5,139 nucleotides of DNA, taken from positions 1 to 5,139 of the forward strand of contig JBDKFN010000093.1 in assembly GCA_039798705.1 (NCBI GenBank), given 5' to 3'. Each line of letters begins with the position of its first letter. The stretch's first letter is position 1. The notes beneath the pieces are model-generated. The model saw only the letters and a program-made list of their open reading frames with translations. It was not told the DNA's origin and did not search any database. Below, one piece after another: positions 1 through 5,139 of this stretch. Source of the DNA: CAIKLP01 sp039798705. Lineage in GTDB: Bacteria > Bacteroidota > Bacteroidia > Sphingobacteriales > Sphingobacteriaceae. A program made the position numbers and the translations under genes.

Positions 1-291
1 TATGCCATTTTTGGTACTTCCGCCAAATTGATATGGAGTTCCAACCCAATTATACATTAAATAGTATAAGTTTAAATTGCTACTGGTATCTAGGTCAATT
101 CCTGTTTTTTGTGAATGGAATTCAAATCTTAAAGTGTCTGGGTCCAAGACATCTTGGTCCTTCTCTATTTTACGATGGATAATAGCGGTGTTTCTTCTGA
201 TATGTTTTTTACGCGAATGCCTATGTTTTTTTCGAGCTTGAGCCGAAAAGCACAGGGAAATTACGAGCAAAAATGTTAAATAATACTTCAT
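1..291 (-). CDS. Secreted NlpC/P60-family cell-wall peptidase, N-terminal part (3' end outside window)
   Basis: The reading frame starts at an ATG at 291 and stays open for 97 codons to the window edge. Residues 1-19 look like a Sec signal peptide: MKYY, a hydrophobic core, then a likely cleavage after AQA. A Cys at residue 14 lacks a good lipobox, so a soluble periplasmic or surface protein is more likely than a lipoprotein. Residues 20-33 are unusually basic (RKKHRHSRKKHIRR). Residues 78-97 contain the pattern W-x-GTPY-x-FGGSTKNGI, which in the family (for example E. coli MepS/Spr, with GGSTKKGIDCSGF) leads directly into the catalytic Cys. The window ends just before that Cys, so the catalytic residues are not visible. 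Family members are usually gamma-D-glutamyl-diamino acid or DD-endopeptidases that cut peptidoglycan peptides. The gene is divergent from the pyruvate dehydrogenase genes. The family call is firm; the exact bond cut is inferred. Confidence 0.85.
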   Translation of the reverse strand, partial: MKYYLTFLLVISLCFSAQARKKHRHSRKKHIRRNTAIIHRKIEKDQDVLDPDTLRFEFHSQKTGIDLDTSSNLNLYYLMYNWVGTPYQFGGSTKNGI

Positions 292-325
292 CAATTCAAT
301 CTTGAAAAATCAACTTATCTGACCC

Positions 326-333
326 CAAAAATA
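326..333 (-). promoter_or_regulatory. Candidate -7 element for the NlpC/P60 gene
   Basis: Read on the minus strand this is TATTTTTG, an exact match to the Bacteroidota housekeeping -7 consensus TAnnTTTG. It would start transcription about 25-30 bases before the ATG at 291. I see no TTG/TTTG -33 element at the usual 17-23 base spacing. A second exact match, TAATTTTG, lies at 446-453, with a TTTG 24 bases further upstream (478-481). That spacing is slightly long and would give a leader of about 150 bases. In AT-rich DNA such matches occur by chance, so either assignment is tentative. Confidence 0.3.
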
Positions 334-416
334 CGCATTCCAAATAAAATAGCCTTTTTATTGCATTTTTGATAGGTTTAACGCCATATTTAATCGAAAA
401 GTTGTTGTAAAATACT

Positions 417-443
417 TACTAAGTGTAAAAAGTACAGTTAGTA
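417..443. repeat. Imperfect inverted repeat in the divergent promoter region
   Basis: The arms TACTAAGTGTA (417-427) and TACAGTTAGTA (433-443) are complementary at 10 of 11 positions, with one G-G mismatch (423/437) and a 5-base spacer AAAAG. No T-run follows on the plus strand, so it does not look like an intrinsic terminator. It lies about 120 bases upstream of pdhA and about 125 bases upstream of the NlpC/P60 gene. It could be a binding site for a dimeric regulator or a hairpin in a leader transcript. It could also be a chance structure in AT-rich DNA. Confidence 0.45.
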
Positions 444-529
444 TTCAAAATTACCTGATTTTTGACCTTTAAGAACCCAAATTTCTCTATAAATAAATGG
501 CTATTTCTACGCTTTTTCAATTTTATTGA

Positions 530-537
530 TAGATTTG
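530..537 (+). promoter_or_regulatory. Candidate -7 element for pdhA
   Basis: TAGATTTG is an exact match to the Bacteroidota -7 consensus TAnnTTTG and is the only exact plus-strand match I found between 292 and 563. Transcription would begin near 543-545, giving a leader of about 20 bases before the ATG at 564. No clear TTTG/TTG -33 element is present. TTTC at 504-507 is the nearest approximation, with a 22-base spacer. If this is the promoter, the open frame upstream of 564 would largely be untranscribed, which supports the later start. Confidence 0.35.
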
Positions 538-563
538 TGTTCTATTTTGAATTGATAAGAAAT

Positions 564-1556
564 ATGGCAACTAAAATTACAAAAGATACTTATTTAGAGT
601 GGTATGAATCCATGCTATTGATGCGCAAATTTGAAGAAAGAGCGGGTCAATTATATGGTCAACAAAAAATCAGAGGATTTTGCCATTTATATATTGGACA
701 AGAAGCAGTTGTTGCAGGTGCAATGTCTGTTTTACGTAAAGAAGACGGAATGATTACTGCTTACAGAGATCATGCGCATGCGATTGCAAAAGGGGTAACA
801 GCTGATTCAGTAATGGCAGAATTATATGGTAAAATTACTGGTTGCTCTAAAGGTAAAGGTGGTTCGATGCATATGTTTTCTAAAGAGCATAATTTTTATG
901 GCGGACACGGAATTGTTGGTGGTCAAATGCCATTAGGTGCTGGTATTGCTTTCGCTGAAAAATATAATGGAACAGATAATGTTTGTGTTTGTTACATGGG
1001 TGATGGTGCAGTTCGTCAAGGAGCATTAAATGAAACATTCAACATGGCCATGCTATGGAAATTGCCGGTAATTTTTGTTTGTGAAAACAATGGTTATGCA
1101 ATGGGAACTTCTGTGGGTCGTACAACAAACCTTTCAGATATTTATAAAATTGGTTTAGGTTTTGATATGCCTTCTGAACCAGTTGACGGAATGAGCTGCG
1201 AAGCAGTTCATGAAGCAATGGATAAAGCTGTAGACCGCGCACGTAAAGGTGATGGCCCTACATTTTTAGATATCAGAACCTATCGTTTCAAAGGACATTC
1301 AATGTCTGATCCTGCAAAATACCGTAGCAAAGAAGAAGTAGAAGAATATAAAGCTAAAGATCCTTTAGAACAAGTACGCGCTACAATTGTTGCTAAGAAA
1401 TATGCAGATCAAAAATGGTTTGATAGCATTGAAGAAAAAATAAAAGAAATAGTAGAACACTCGGTAACTTTTGCAGAAGAGTCGCCATATCCATCGGCAT
1501 CAGAATTATATACCGATGTTTATGTGCAAGCCGATTACCCATATATTCGTGACTAA
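564..1556 (+). CDS. pdhA: Pyruvate dehydrogenase E1 component, subunit alpha
   Basis: Subunit of the thiamine-diphosphate-dependent E1 that decarboxylates pyruvate and acetylates the lipoyl group of E2. The product is 330 residues, normal for the alpha subunit of alpha2beta2 E1 enzymes. Visible features are the RKFEERAGQLYGQQKIRGF opening (residues 21-39), the TAYRDHAH segment (65-72), GGSMHMF (99-105) and the ThDP/Mg-binding motif from GDG (146-148) to ENN (174-176). The conserved loop FKGHSMSDPAKYR (242-254) matches the human E1-alpha loop around phosphorylation site 1. I chose the ATG at 564: the frame is open to a TTG at 462, but that 34-codon extension has no ATG, and MATKITKDTYLEWY is a typical start for the family. 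The E1-beta gene needed for activity is absent here. The E2 gene follows after 39 bases, almost certainly in the same operon. The close match to pyruvate-type E1 and the E2 partner argue against a branched-chain or acetoin dehydrogenase. Confidence 0.95.
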   Translation: MATKITKDTYLEWYESMLLMRKFEERAGQLYGQQKIRGFCHLYIGQEAVVAGAMSVLRKEDGMITAYRDHAHAIAKGVTADSVMAELYGKITGCSKGKGGSMHMFSKEHNFYGGHGIVGGQMPLGAGIAFAEKYNGTDNVCVCYMGDGAVRQGALNETFNMAMLWKLPVIFVCENNGYAMGTSVGRTTNLSDIYKIGLGFDMPSEPVDGMSCEAVHEAMDKAVDRARKGDGPTFLDIRTYRFKGHSMSDPAKYRSKEEVEEYKAKDPLEQVRATIVAKKYADQKWFDSIEEKIKEIVEHSVTFAEESPYPSASELYTDVYVQADYPYIRD

Positions 1557-1595
1557 ATTATTATAATTAATAATTACAATTCAAAAAATAAGCAT

Positions 1596-2831
1596 ATGGC
1601 TGAAGTAGTAAGAATGCCCAAAATGAGTGATACCATGACCGAAGGGGTATTGGCTAAATGGCATAAAAAAGTTGGAGATAAAGTTAAGTCTGGAGATTTA
1701 GTTGCGGAAGTGGAAACAGATAAAGCCACCATGGACTTTGAATCTTTTCAAGAAGGAACTATTTTATATATTGGAGTTGAAGAAGGAAAAGCAGTTCCTG
1801 TTGATGCGATTATTGCAGTATTAGGAAAAGAAGGTGAAGATTTTAAATCTTTACTTACTGAAGCTCCGGCTGCAAATGCGGCACCTGCTGCTGTAGCGGA
1901 GAAACCTGCAGAAACAATTGCAGCTACACCAGCAGCACCTGTTGCTACTGCAGCACCTGTAGCTGTTACTTCATCTGATGCTAGAATAAAAGCATCACCA
2001 CTTGCTAAAAAAATTGCCCAAGAAAAGGGAATAAATTTAAATCAAATTGCTGGTTCAGCTGAAAACGGTCGCATCACTAAAAAAGATGTAGAGACCTTTA
2101 AAGGTGGTGCAAGTATGCCTGCTTTTGTTGGTGTTGAAAAATATACCGAAGTTCCTGTTTCGCAAATGCGCAAAACAATTGCCAAAAGACTTTCAGAAAG
2201 TTTATTTACTGCTCCTCATTTTTATTTAAAAATGAATATTGAAATGAGCAATGCAATTGAAGCAAGAAAAATTATCAATGATGTTGCTCCTGTAAAAATT
2301 TCATTTAATGATTTAGTTTTAAAAGCAGTTGCATTGTCTTTGAAACAACATCCAAAAGTAAATTCATCTTGGTTAGGAGATAAAATTAGATACAACGAAC
2401 ACGTTAACATAGGAGTTGCTGTTGCAGTTGAAGACGGACTACTTGTTCCTGTTGTTAGATTTGCAGATGGAAAAGCATTGTCTCAAATTTCTACAGAAGT
2501 AAAAACATTTGCTCAAAAAGCAAAAGATAAAAAATTACAACCTGCAGATTGGGAAGGATCAACATTTACAATTTCTAATTTAGGAATGTTTGGTATCGAT
2601 GATTTTACAGCTATTATTAATCCACCTGATGCTTGTATATTAGCAGTTGGTGGAATTCAAGAAGAACCAATTGTAAAAAATGGAATGGTTGTTCCAGGAA
2701 ATGTAATGAAAGTAACTTTATCTTGTGACCATAGGGTTGTTGATGGCGCAACTGGTGCAGCATTCTTACAAACATTGAAACAATATTTGGAAGAACCGAT
2801 GCGAATGCTCTTACAAGCAAATAATATTTAA
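1596..2831 (+). CDS. pdhC: Pyruvate dehydrogenase complex E2, dihydrolipoamide acetyltransferase (single lipoyl domain)
   Basis: Core enzyme of the pyruvate dehydrogenase complex; it transfers the acetyl group from lipoyl-lysine to CoA. The 411 residues show the full E2 order. A lipoyl domain spans about residues 2-78, with the modified lysine at K43 in ETDKATMDFES. An Ala/Pro-rich flexible linker covers about 88-126. A peripheral-subunit-binding domain lies at about 129-168 (ASPLAKKIAQEKGI, then NGRITKKDV). The catalytic domain runs from about 183 to 411, with TISNLGMFGID (325-335) and the active-site DHRVVDG (378-384; H379 and D383). MPKMSDTMTEGVLAKW and the lipoyl loop resemble mitochondrial-type E2. 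There is one lipoyl domain, whereas many E2 proteins, including several from this phylum as I recall, carry two and are over 500 residues. The ATG at 1596 gives the canonical N-terminus; the leader is A-rich with no clear Shine-Dalgarno. A strong terminator follows immediately. The symbol follows common use for E2 next to pdhA; aceF is a synonym. Confidence 0.95.
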   Translation: MAEVVRMPKMSDTMTEGVLAKWHKKVGDKVKSGDLVAEVETDKATMDFESFQEGTILYIGVEEGKAVPVDAIIAVLGKEGEDFKSLLTEAPAANAAPAAVAEKPAETIAATPAAPVATAAPVAVTSSDARIKASPLAKKIAQEKGINLNQIAGSAENGRITKKDVETFKGGASMPAFVGVEKYTEVPVSQMRKTIAKRLSESLFTAPHFYLKMNIEMSNAIEARKIINDVAPVKISFNDLVLKAVALSLKQHPKVNSSWLGDKIRYNEHVNIGVAVAVEDGLLVPVVRFADGKALSQISTEVKTFAQKAKDKKLQPADWEGSTFTISNLGMFGIDDFTAIINPPDACILAVGGIQEEPIVKNGMVVPGNVMKVTLSCDHRVVDGATGAAFLQTLKQYLEEPMRMLLQANNI

Positions 2832-2834
2832 ATG

Positions 2835-2863
2835 AAAAAGGCGCATATTAAGCGCCTTTTTTT
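2835..2863. terminator. Bidirectional intrinsic terminator shared by pdhC and the M20 gene
   Basis: The arms AAAAAGGCGC (2835-2844) and GCGCCTTTTT (2852-2861) are perfectly complementary around a 7-base loop, ATATTAA. On the plus strand the GC stem runs into seven T (2857-2863), a textbook rho-independent terminator for pdhA-pdhC. Read on the minus strand the same hairpin ends in five T and lies directly after the M20 stop codon (2864-2862), so it probably ends that transcript too. The T-run overlaps the first bases of that stop codon, and the hairpin occupies nearly the whole 30-base gap between the two convergent genes. Confidence 0.9.
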
Positions 2864-4049
2864 ATGCTGATAAATGTTTGATTGCGGCATATGCCATAAG
2901 CCCAGGCCCAATAGATAATGCATGTTCGTCAATATCAAAATTTGGAGTGTGAACAGATGCTGTTATTCCTTTGGCTTCATTTCTTGTTCCTAATCTATAA
3001 AAGCAAGCGGGAATAATTTGCGAGTAGTAGGCAAAATCTTCTGCTGCCATCCAGATATCTAAATCAACAACATTTTCTTTTCCTAAATATTCTTCCGCTG
3101 CCAATCGAGTAATATCAGTTGTTAGTTCATCGTTGATTAAATACGGATAACCATTTTTAATTTCAACATCGCAACTACCTCCCATACTTTTCGCAATACC
3201 TTGTGCAATTTCTTGAATTTTAATTTTTGCTTCAGCGCGCCATTTTTCGTCAAGGGTTCTGAAAGTGCCTTCCATTTTTACTTCATTTGGAATAACATTG
3301 GTTGCACCATTTGCAATTACTTTCCCAATCGATAACACAGACGGGGTTTTGGGGTCTGCCACTCTACTAACAACTTGTTGTAAAGCAATAATTATTTGTG
3401 CAGAAATTAAAACAGGATCAATATTTAAATGTGGCATTGCACCGTGGCCACCTCTACCTTTAACAGTAAAAAAAAGTTCATCGGTAGAAGCCATGTATTT
3501 TCCTTTTCGAAAACCAACTTTACCACTTTCAATTAAAGGCATTACATGTTGACCAATAATGCGATTCGGTTTCGGATTTTCTAATACGCCTTCTTTAATT
3601 AATATGCTTGCGCCTCCAGGTAGTTTTTCTTCAGCGGGTTGAAAAATAAATTTGATGCTTCCTGCAAAATCATTTTTGCATTCATTCAATATTTTAATTG
3701 TTGTAAGTAATGATGCGGTATGAACATCGTGCCCGCAAGCATGCATTACGCCTTTAACAGTTGATTGATATGCTTTATCGCTGATCTCATGAATGGGTAA
3801 AGCATCTATGTCTGCTCTTAAAGCTATAACCTTATCAGATGCTGCTTGTGTTCCTGAAAGCAATACAACAACACCTGTAGTCCCCATTATTTGAAATGGA
3901 ATATTCCAGCTGTTAAGTTGGGCTTGAATATATTTTGATGTTTCAAATTCTTCAAATGAAAGTTCAGGATTAGCGTGAATATGTTCACGGTATTTAATCG
4001 TTTCCGAAAAATAATCGGCTGTTAACTTTTTGATTTTTGAAATTAGCAT
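2862..4049 (-). CDS. M20-family (M20D-type) metal-dependent amidohydrolase
   Basis: A probable cytoplasmic zinc or manganese amidohydrolase of the hippurate/IAA-amino acid/N-acyl-amino acid hydrolase group. It would split an acyl group from an amino acid or related amine; the natural substrate cannot be told from sequence. The 395 residues are normal for the family. Conserved blocks are ALRADIDALPI (77-87), MHACGHDVHTAS (102-113), FQPAEE (136-141), GQHVMP (166-171), the dimerisation-domain GRGGHGAMPH (198-207), and SVHTPNFDID near the C-terminus (365-374). Expected metal ligands are present: C105, H107, E141, H168 and H367. No signal peptide is seen. The first in-frame ATG is at 4049; a TTG at 4055 would add only two residues and is less likely. 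The gene begins 11 bases after the SPOR gene, so it is probably the last gene of a secA-SPOR-M20 transcript ending at the shared terminator. No functional link to secretion is evident. Confidence 0.92.
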   Translation of the reverse strand: MLISKIKKLTADYFSETIKYREHIHANPELSFEEFETSKYIQAQLNSWNIPFQIMGTTGVVVLLSGTQAASDKVIALRADIDALPIHEISDKAYQSTVKGVMHACGHDVHTASLLTTIKILNECKNDFAGSIKFIFQPAEEKLPGGASILIKEGVLENPKPNRIIGQHVMPLIESGKVGFRKGKYMASTDELFFTVKGRGGHGAMPHLNIDPVLISAQIIIALQQVVSRVADPKTPSVLSIGKVIANGATNVIPNEVKMEGTFRTLDEKWRAEAKIKIQEIAQGIAKSMGGSCDVEIKNGYPYLINDELTTDITRLAAEEYLGKENVVDLDIWMAAEDFAYYSQIIPACFYRLGTRNEAKGITASVHTPNFDIDEHALSIGPGLMAYAAIKHLSA

Positions 4050-4060
4050 AAGCAAAATAA

Positions 4061-4444
4061 TTATTTAGGAAAAGCTATGTCGTCTCTTACAATAAACACC
4101 GATGGAAAATCTTTTAATAATATTTTTTGAAAGTTATCCGCAGCTAACCTACTTCTAAAATCTCCGACCCTTAATTTAAAATAGGGCTGTTGATAAATTA
4201 AGTAAGCGCTGTAATCACTATAAAGACTAGTAAATTTAGCTTTTATTTCTGCAGCTTCATTTCTGTTGCTACCAAAATACAATTGTAATCTATAGCCCGG
4301 TATTAATGGTTTTTCTTTGTCTAGCTCTGTTTTTTTATTTAATAATAATTCTAATTTAGGATTCATATTAATTTTCACTGTGGCTTGTTGTGCATCCACA
4401 ATGTTTGAAACCAACAAAAAGAAAATCAAATAAAATATTTTCAT
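4061..4444 (-). CDS. Small exported SPOR-domain protein
   Basis: This 127-residue protein has a Sec signal peptide at about residues 1-18 (MKIF, hydrophobic core, likely cleavage between A18 and QQ). A short linker follows (about 21-48), and then a single SPOR-like domain at about 50-122. The domain opens with GYRLQLYFGSNRNEA (50-64) and includes YFKLRVGDFRSRLAADNF (88-105), the typical second half with a beta-strand, GDF and a following helix. It ends with SVFIVRDDI. SPOR domains bind peptidoglycan glycan strands, often denuded septal ones, so the product probably works in the periplasm. There is no membrane anchor after cleavage and no catalytic domain. The ATG at 4444-4442 directly abuts the secA stop codon (TAAATG), which suggests translational coupling. 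Its specific role is unknown. The domain call is confident from pattern, but SPOR domains vary in sequence. Confidence 0.85.
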   Translation of the reverse strand: MKIFYLIFFLLVSNIVDAQQATVKINMNPKLELLLNKKTELDKEKPLIPGYRLQLYFGSNRNEAAEIKAKFTSLYSDYSAYLIYQQPYFKLRVGDFRSRLAADNFQKILLKDFPSVFIVRDDIAFPK

Positions 4445-5139
4445 TTATTGTGCATTAGTACCATGACAGCTTTTGTATTTTTTTCCACTTCCACATGGAC
4501 ACAAATCATTTCTGCCAATTTTTTGTTCAACTCTCACCGGTTGTGCTTTCGGAGCCTCTTCTCCTAATTCGTTACCTGCACTACTGTTCGAAGTATAATT
4601 TGGTTTGCTAACTTTTAATTTACTTAGGTCTGAATTTGGTGTTGGTCTTGCTTCTTTTACCTCTTCTGCATTGGTTTGAGAAGGAATGCTACCTCGATAA
4701 ATAAAGCTCATTACTTCTTTATTTACAGATGAAATCATTTGTTTAAATAATTCAAACGATTCAAACTTGTAAATAAGTAATGGATCTTTTTGTTCGTAAA
4801 CTGCGTTTTGAACAGATTGTTTCAACTCATCCATTTCACGTAGATGTTCTTTCCATGCTTCGTCAATTAATGCAAGAGAAACAGATCTTTCAAAATCTTT
4901 AACTAATTCTTTGCCTTTAGTTTCAAAAGCTTTTTTCAAATTACTGGTAATTTGAATTTGTTTACTTCCATCTGAAAAAGGAACTACAATATTTTCAATT
5001 GTTTGTCCTCTGCTTTCGTAAATATCTTTCAATACAGGCAAGGTGCTTTCTGCAAGTCTACTTGACTTACGTTTATAAAATGTAGAAAGCTCTTGATATA
5101 ATTCCTCGGCTATATCTGCTGATTTTTTATTTAAAAAGT
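4445..5139 (-). CDS. secA: SecA preprotein translocase ATPase, C-terminal part (5' end outside window)
   Basis: ATP-driven motor that pushes unfolded preproteins through SecYEG. Only the last 230 codons are present; the frame is open to the window edge at 5139. A TTG at 5041 is an internal leucine, not a start, because the frame upstream continues with SecA-like helical sequence. The segment SLALIDEAWKEHLREMDELK, continuing through YEQKDPLLIYKFESFELF (about 4706-4863), is the conserved helical scaffold region. A variable polar linker follows. The protein ends with the SEC-C zinc-binding motif IGRNDLCPCGSGKKYKSCHG, holding the C-x-C-x8-C-H ligands that bind zinc and contact SecB or ribosomes in known SecA proteins. 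The stop codon is directly followed by the ATG of the SPOR gene. The ATPase motor domains lie outside the window. The promoter for this cluster must also be beyond the window or upstream within the gene. Confidence 0.97.
   Translation of the reverse strand, partial: FLNKKSADIAEELYQELSTFYKRKSSRLAESTLPVLKDIYESRGQTIENIVVPFSDGSKQIQITSNLKKAFETKGKELVKDFERSVSLALIDEAWKEHLREMDELKQSVQNAVYEQKDPLLIYKFESFELFKQMISSVNKEVMSFIYRGSIPSQTNAEEVKEARPTPNSDLSKLKVSKPNYTSNSSAGNELGEEAPKAQPVRVEQKIGRNDLCPCGSGKKYKSCHGTNAQ

Larger units (their letters stand above)
292..563. other. Divergent intergenic region between the NlpC/P60 gene and pdhA
   Basis: This 272-bp AT-rich stretch separates two divergent genes and should carry both their promoters. 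I see no RNA gene and no convincing small protein gene in it. The frame of pdhA is open upstream to a TTG at 462, but it has no ATG before 564 and encodes an aromatic-rich stretch unlike any E1-alpha N-terminus. The region also holds an imperfect inverted repeat (417-443) and exact matches to the Bacteroidota -7 consensus on both strands, listed separately. Confidence 0.7.

Noticed and set aside
462..493. TTGACC ... TATAAA as a sigma-70-like promoter for pdhA
   Set aside because: The spacer is 20 bases, too long for a classical promoter, and Bacteroidota housekeeping promoters use a different -33/-7 pattern.
1039..1242. Minus-strand open frame inside pdhA
   Set aside because: It lies wholly within the conserved E1-alpha coding region, has no recognisable domain, and the opposite strand explains the sequence completely.
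1556..1575. Inverted repeat AATTATTA / TAATAATT between pdhA and pdhC
   Set aside because: The 8-bp arms are perfect with a 4-base spacer, but they consist only of A and T in a very AT-rich 39-base gap. They would form a weak stem and are likely by chance; no T-run or GC stem suggests a terminator.
2222..2410. Minus-strand open frame inside pdhC
   Set aside because: It overlaps the E2 catalytic domain antisense; the composition looks like reverse reading of conserved codons, with no family features.
2617..2820. Minus-strand open frame near the 3' end of pdhC
   Set aside because: It is antisense to the E2 active-site region (DHRVVDG), with no domain and no independent start context.
3265..3552. 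Plus-strand open frame of 95 codons inside the M20 gene
   Set aside because: It is antisense to conserved M20 blocks including GRGGHGAMPH; the hydrophobic look comes from reverse reading and no promoter or family supports it.
5039..5041. TTG as a possible start of a separate 198-residue gene
   Set aside because: The frame continues upstream to the window edge with SecA-like sequence, so this is an internal leucine of secA.
1..5139. Novel defence system, mobile element, CRISPR array or RNA gene
   Set aside because: All coding sequence is explained by recognisable housekeeping families. I saw no transposase, direct-repeat array, tRNA cloverleaf or riboswitch-like structure.

Overview
The window looks like chromosomal housekeeping DNA from an AT-rich member of the Bacteroidota (Bacteroidetes). 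Three things suggest this: the mitochondrial-type pyruvate dehydrogenase genes, with E1-alpha directly followed by E2 and no E1-beta between them; start codons preceded by A/T-rich leaders with no clear Shine-Dalgarno sequence; and -7-like TAnnTTTG elements in the one sizeable intergenic region. The order or family cannot be fixed from the sequence alone.

Layout. Positions 1-291 (minus strand) hold the N-terminal 97 codons of a secreted NlpC/P60 cell-wall peptidase. The window edge cuts it just before the expected catalytic cysteine. Positions 292-563 are a divergent intergenic region with candidate promoter elements and an imperfect 11-bp inverted repeat. Positions 564-1556 (plus) encode pyruvate dehydrogenase E1 subunit alpha, and 1596-2831 (plus) encode the E2 dihydrolipoamide acetyltransferase with one lipoyl domain. 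A strong hairpin terminator at 2835-2863 fills the gap between E2 and the convergent minus-strand cluster and appears to serve both sides. That cluster reads right to left: the C-terminal part of SecA (5139-4445, continuing outside the window), a small exported SPOR-domain protein (4444-4061), and an M20-family amidohydrolase (4049-2862). The three are almost contiguous and probably co-transcribed.

How the genes work together. E1-alpha and E2 are parts of the complex that converts pyruvate to acetyl-CoA. They need E1-beta, E3 and lipoylation enzymes encoded elsewhere. SecA drives Sec-dependent export, and both the SPOR protein and the NlpC/P60 protein carry signal peptides that would use it. 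The latter two point to peptidoglycan binding and remodelling. The M20 hydrolase is a probable cytoplasmic amide hydrolase of unknown substrate with no clear functional link to SecA beyond position.

I found no mobile element, CRISPR array, RNA gene or unrecognised defence-like system. The most useful points beyond routine annotation are the partial NlpC/P60 gene, the corrected starts of E1-alpha and the M20 enzyme, the inverted repeat in the divergent promoter region, and the compact secA-SPOR-M20 arrangement.
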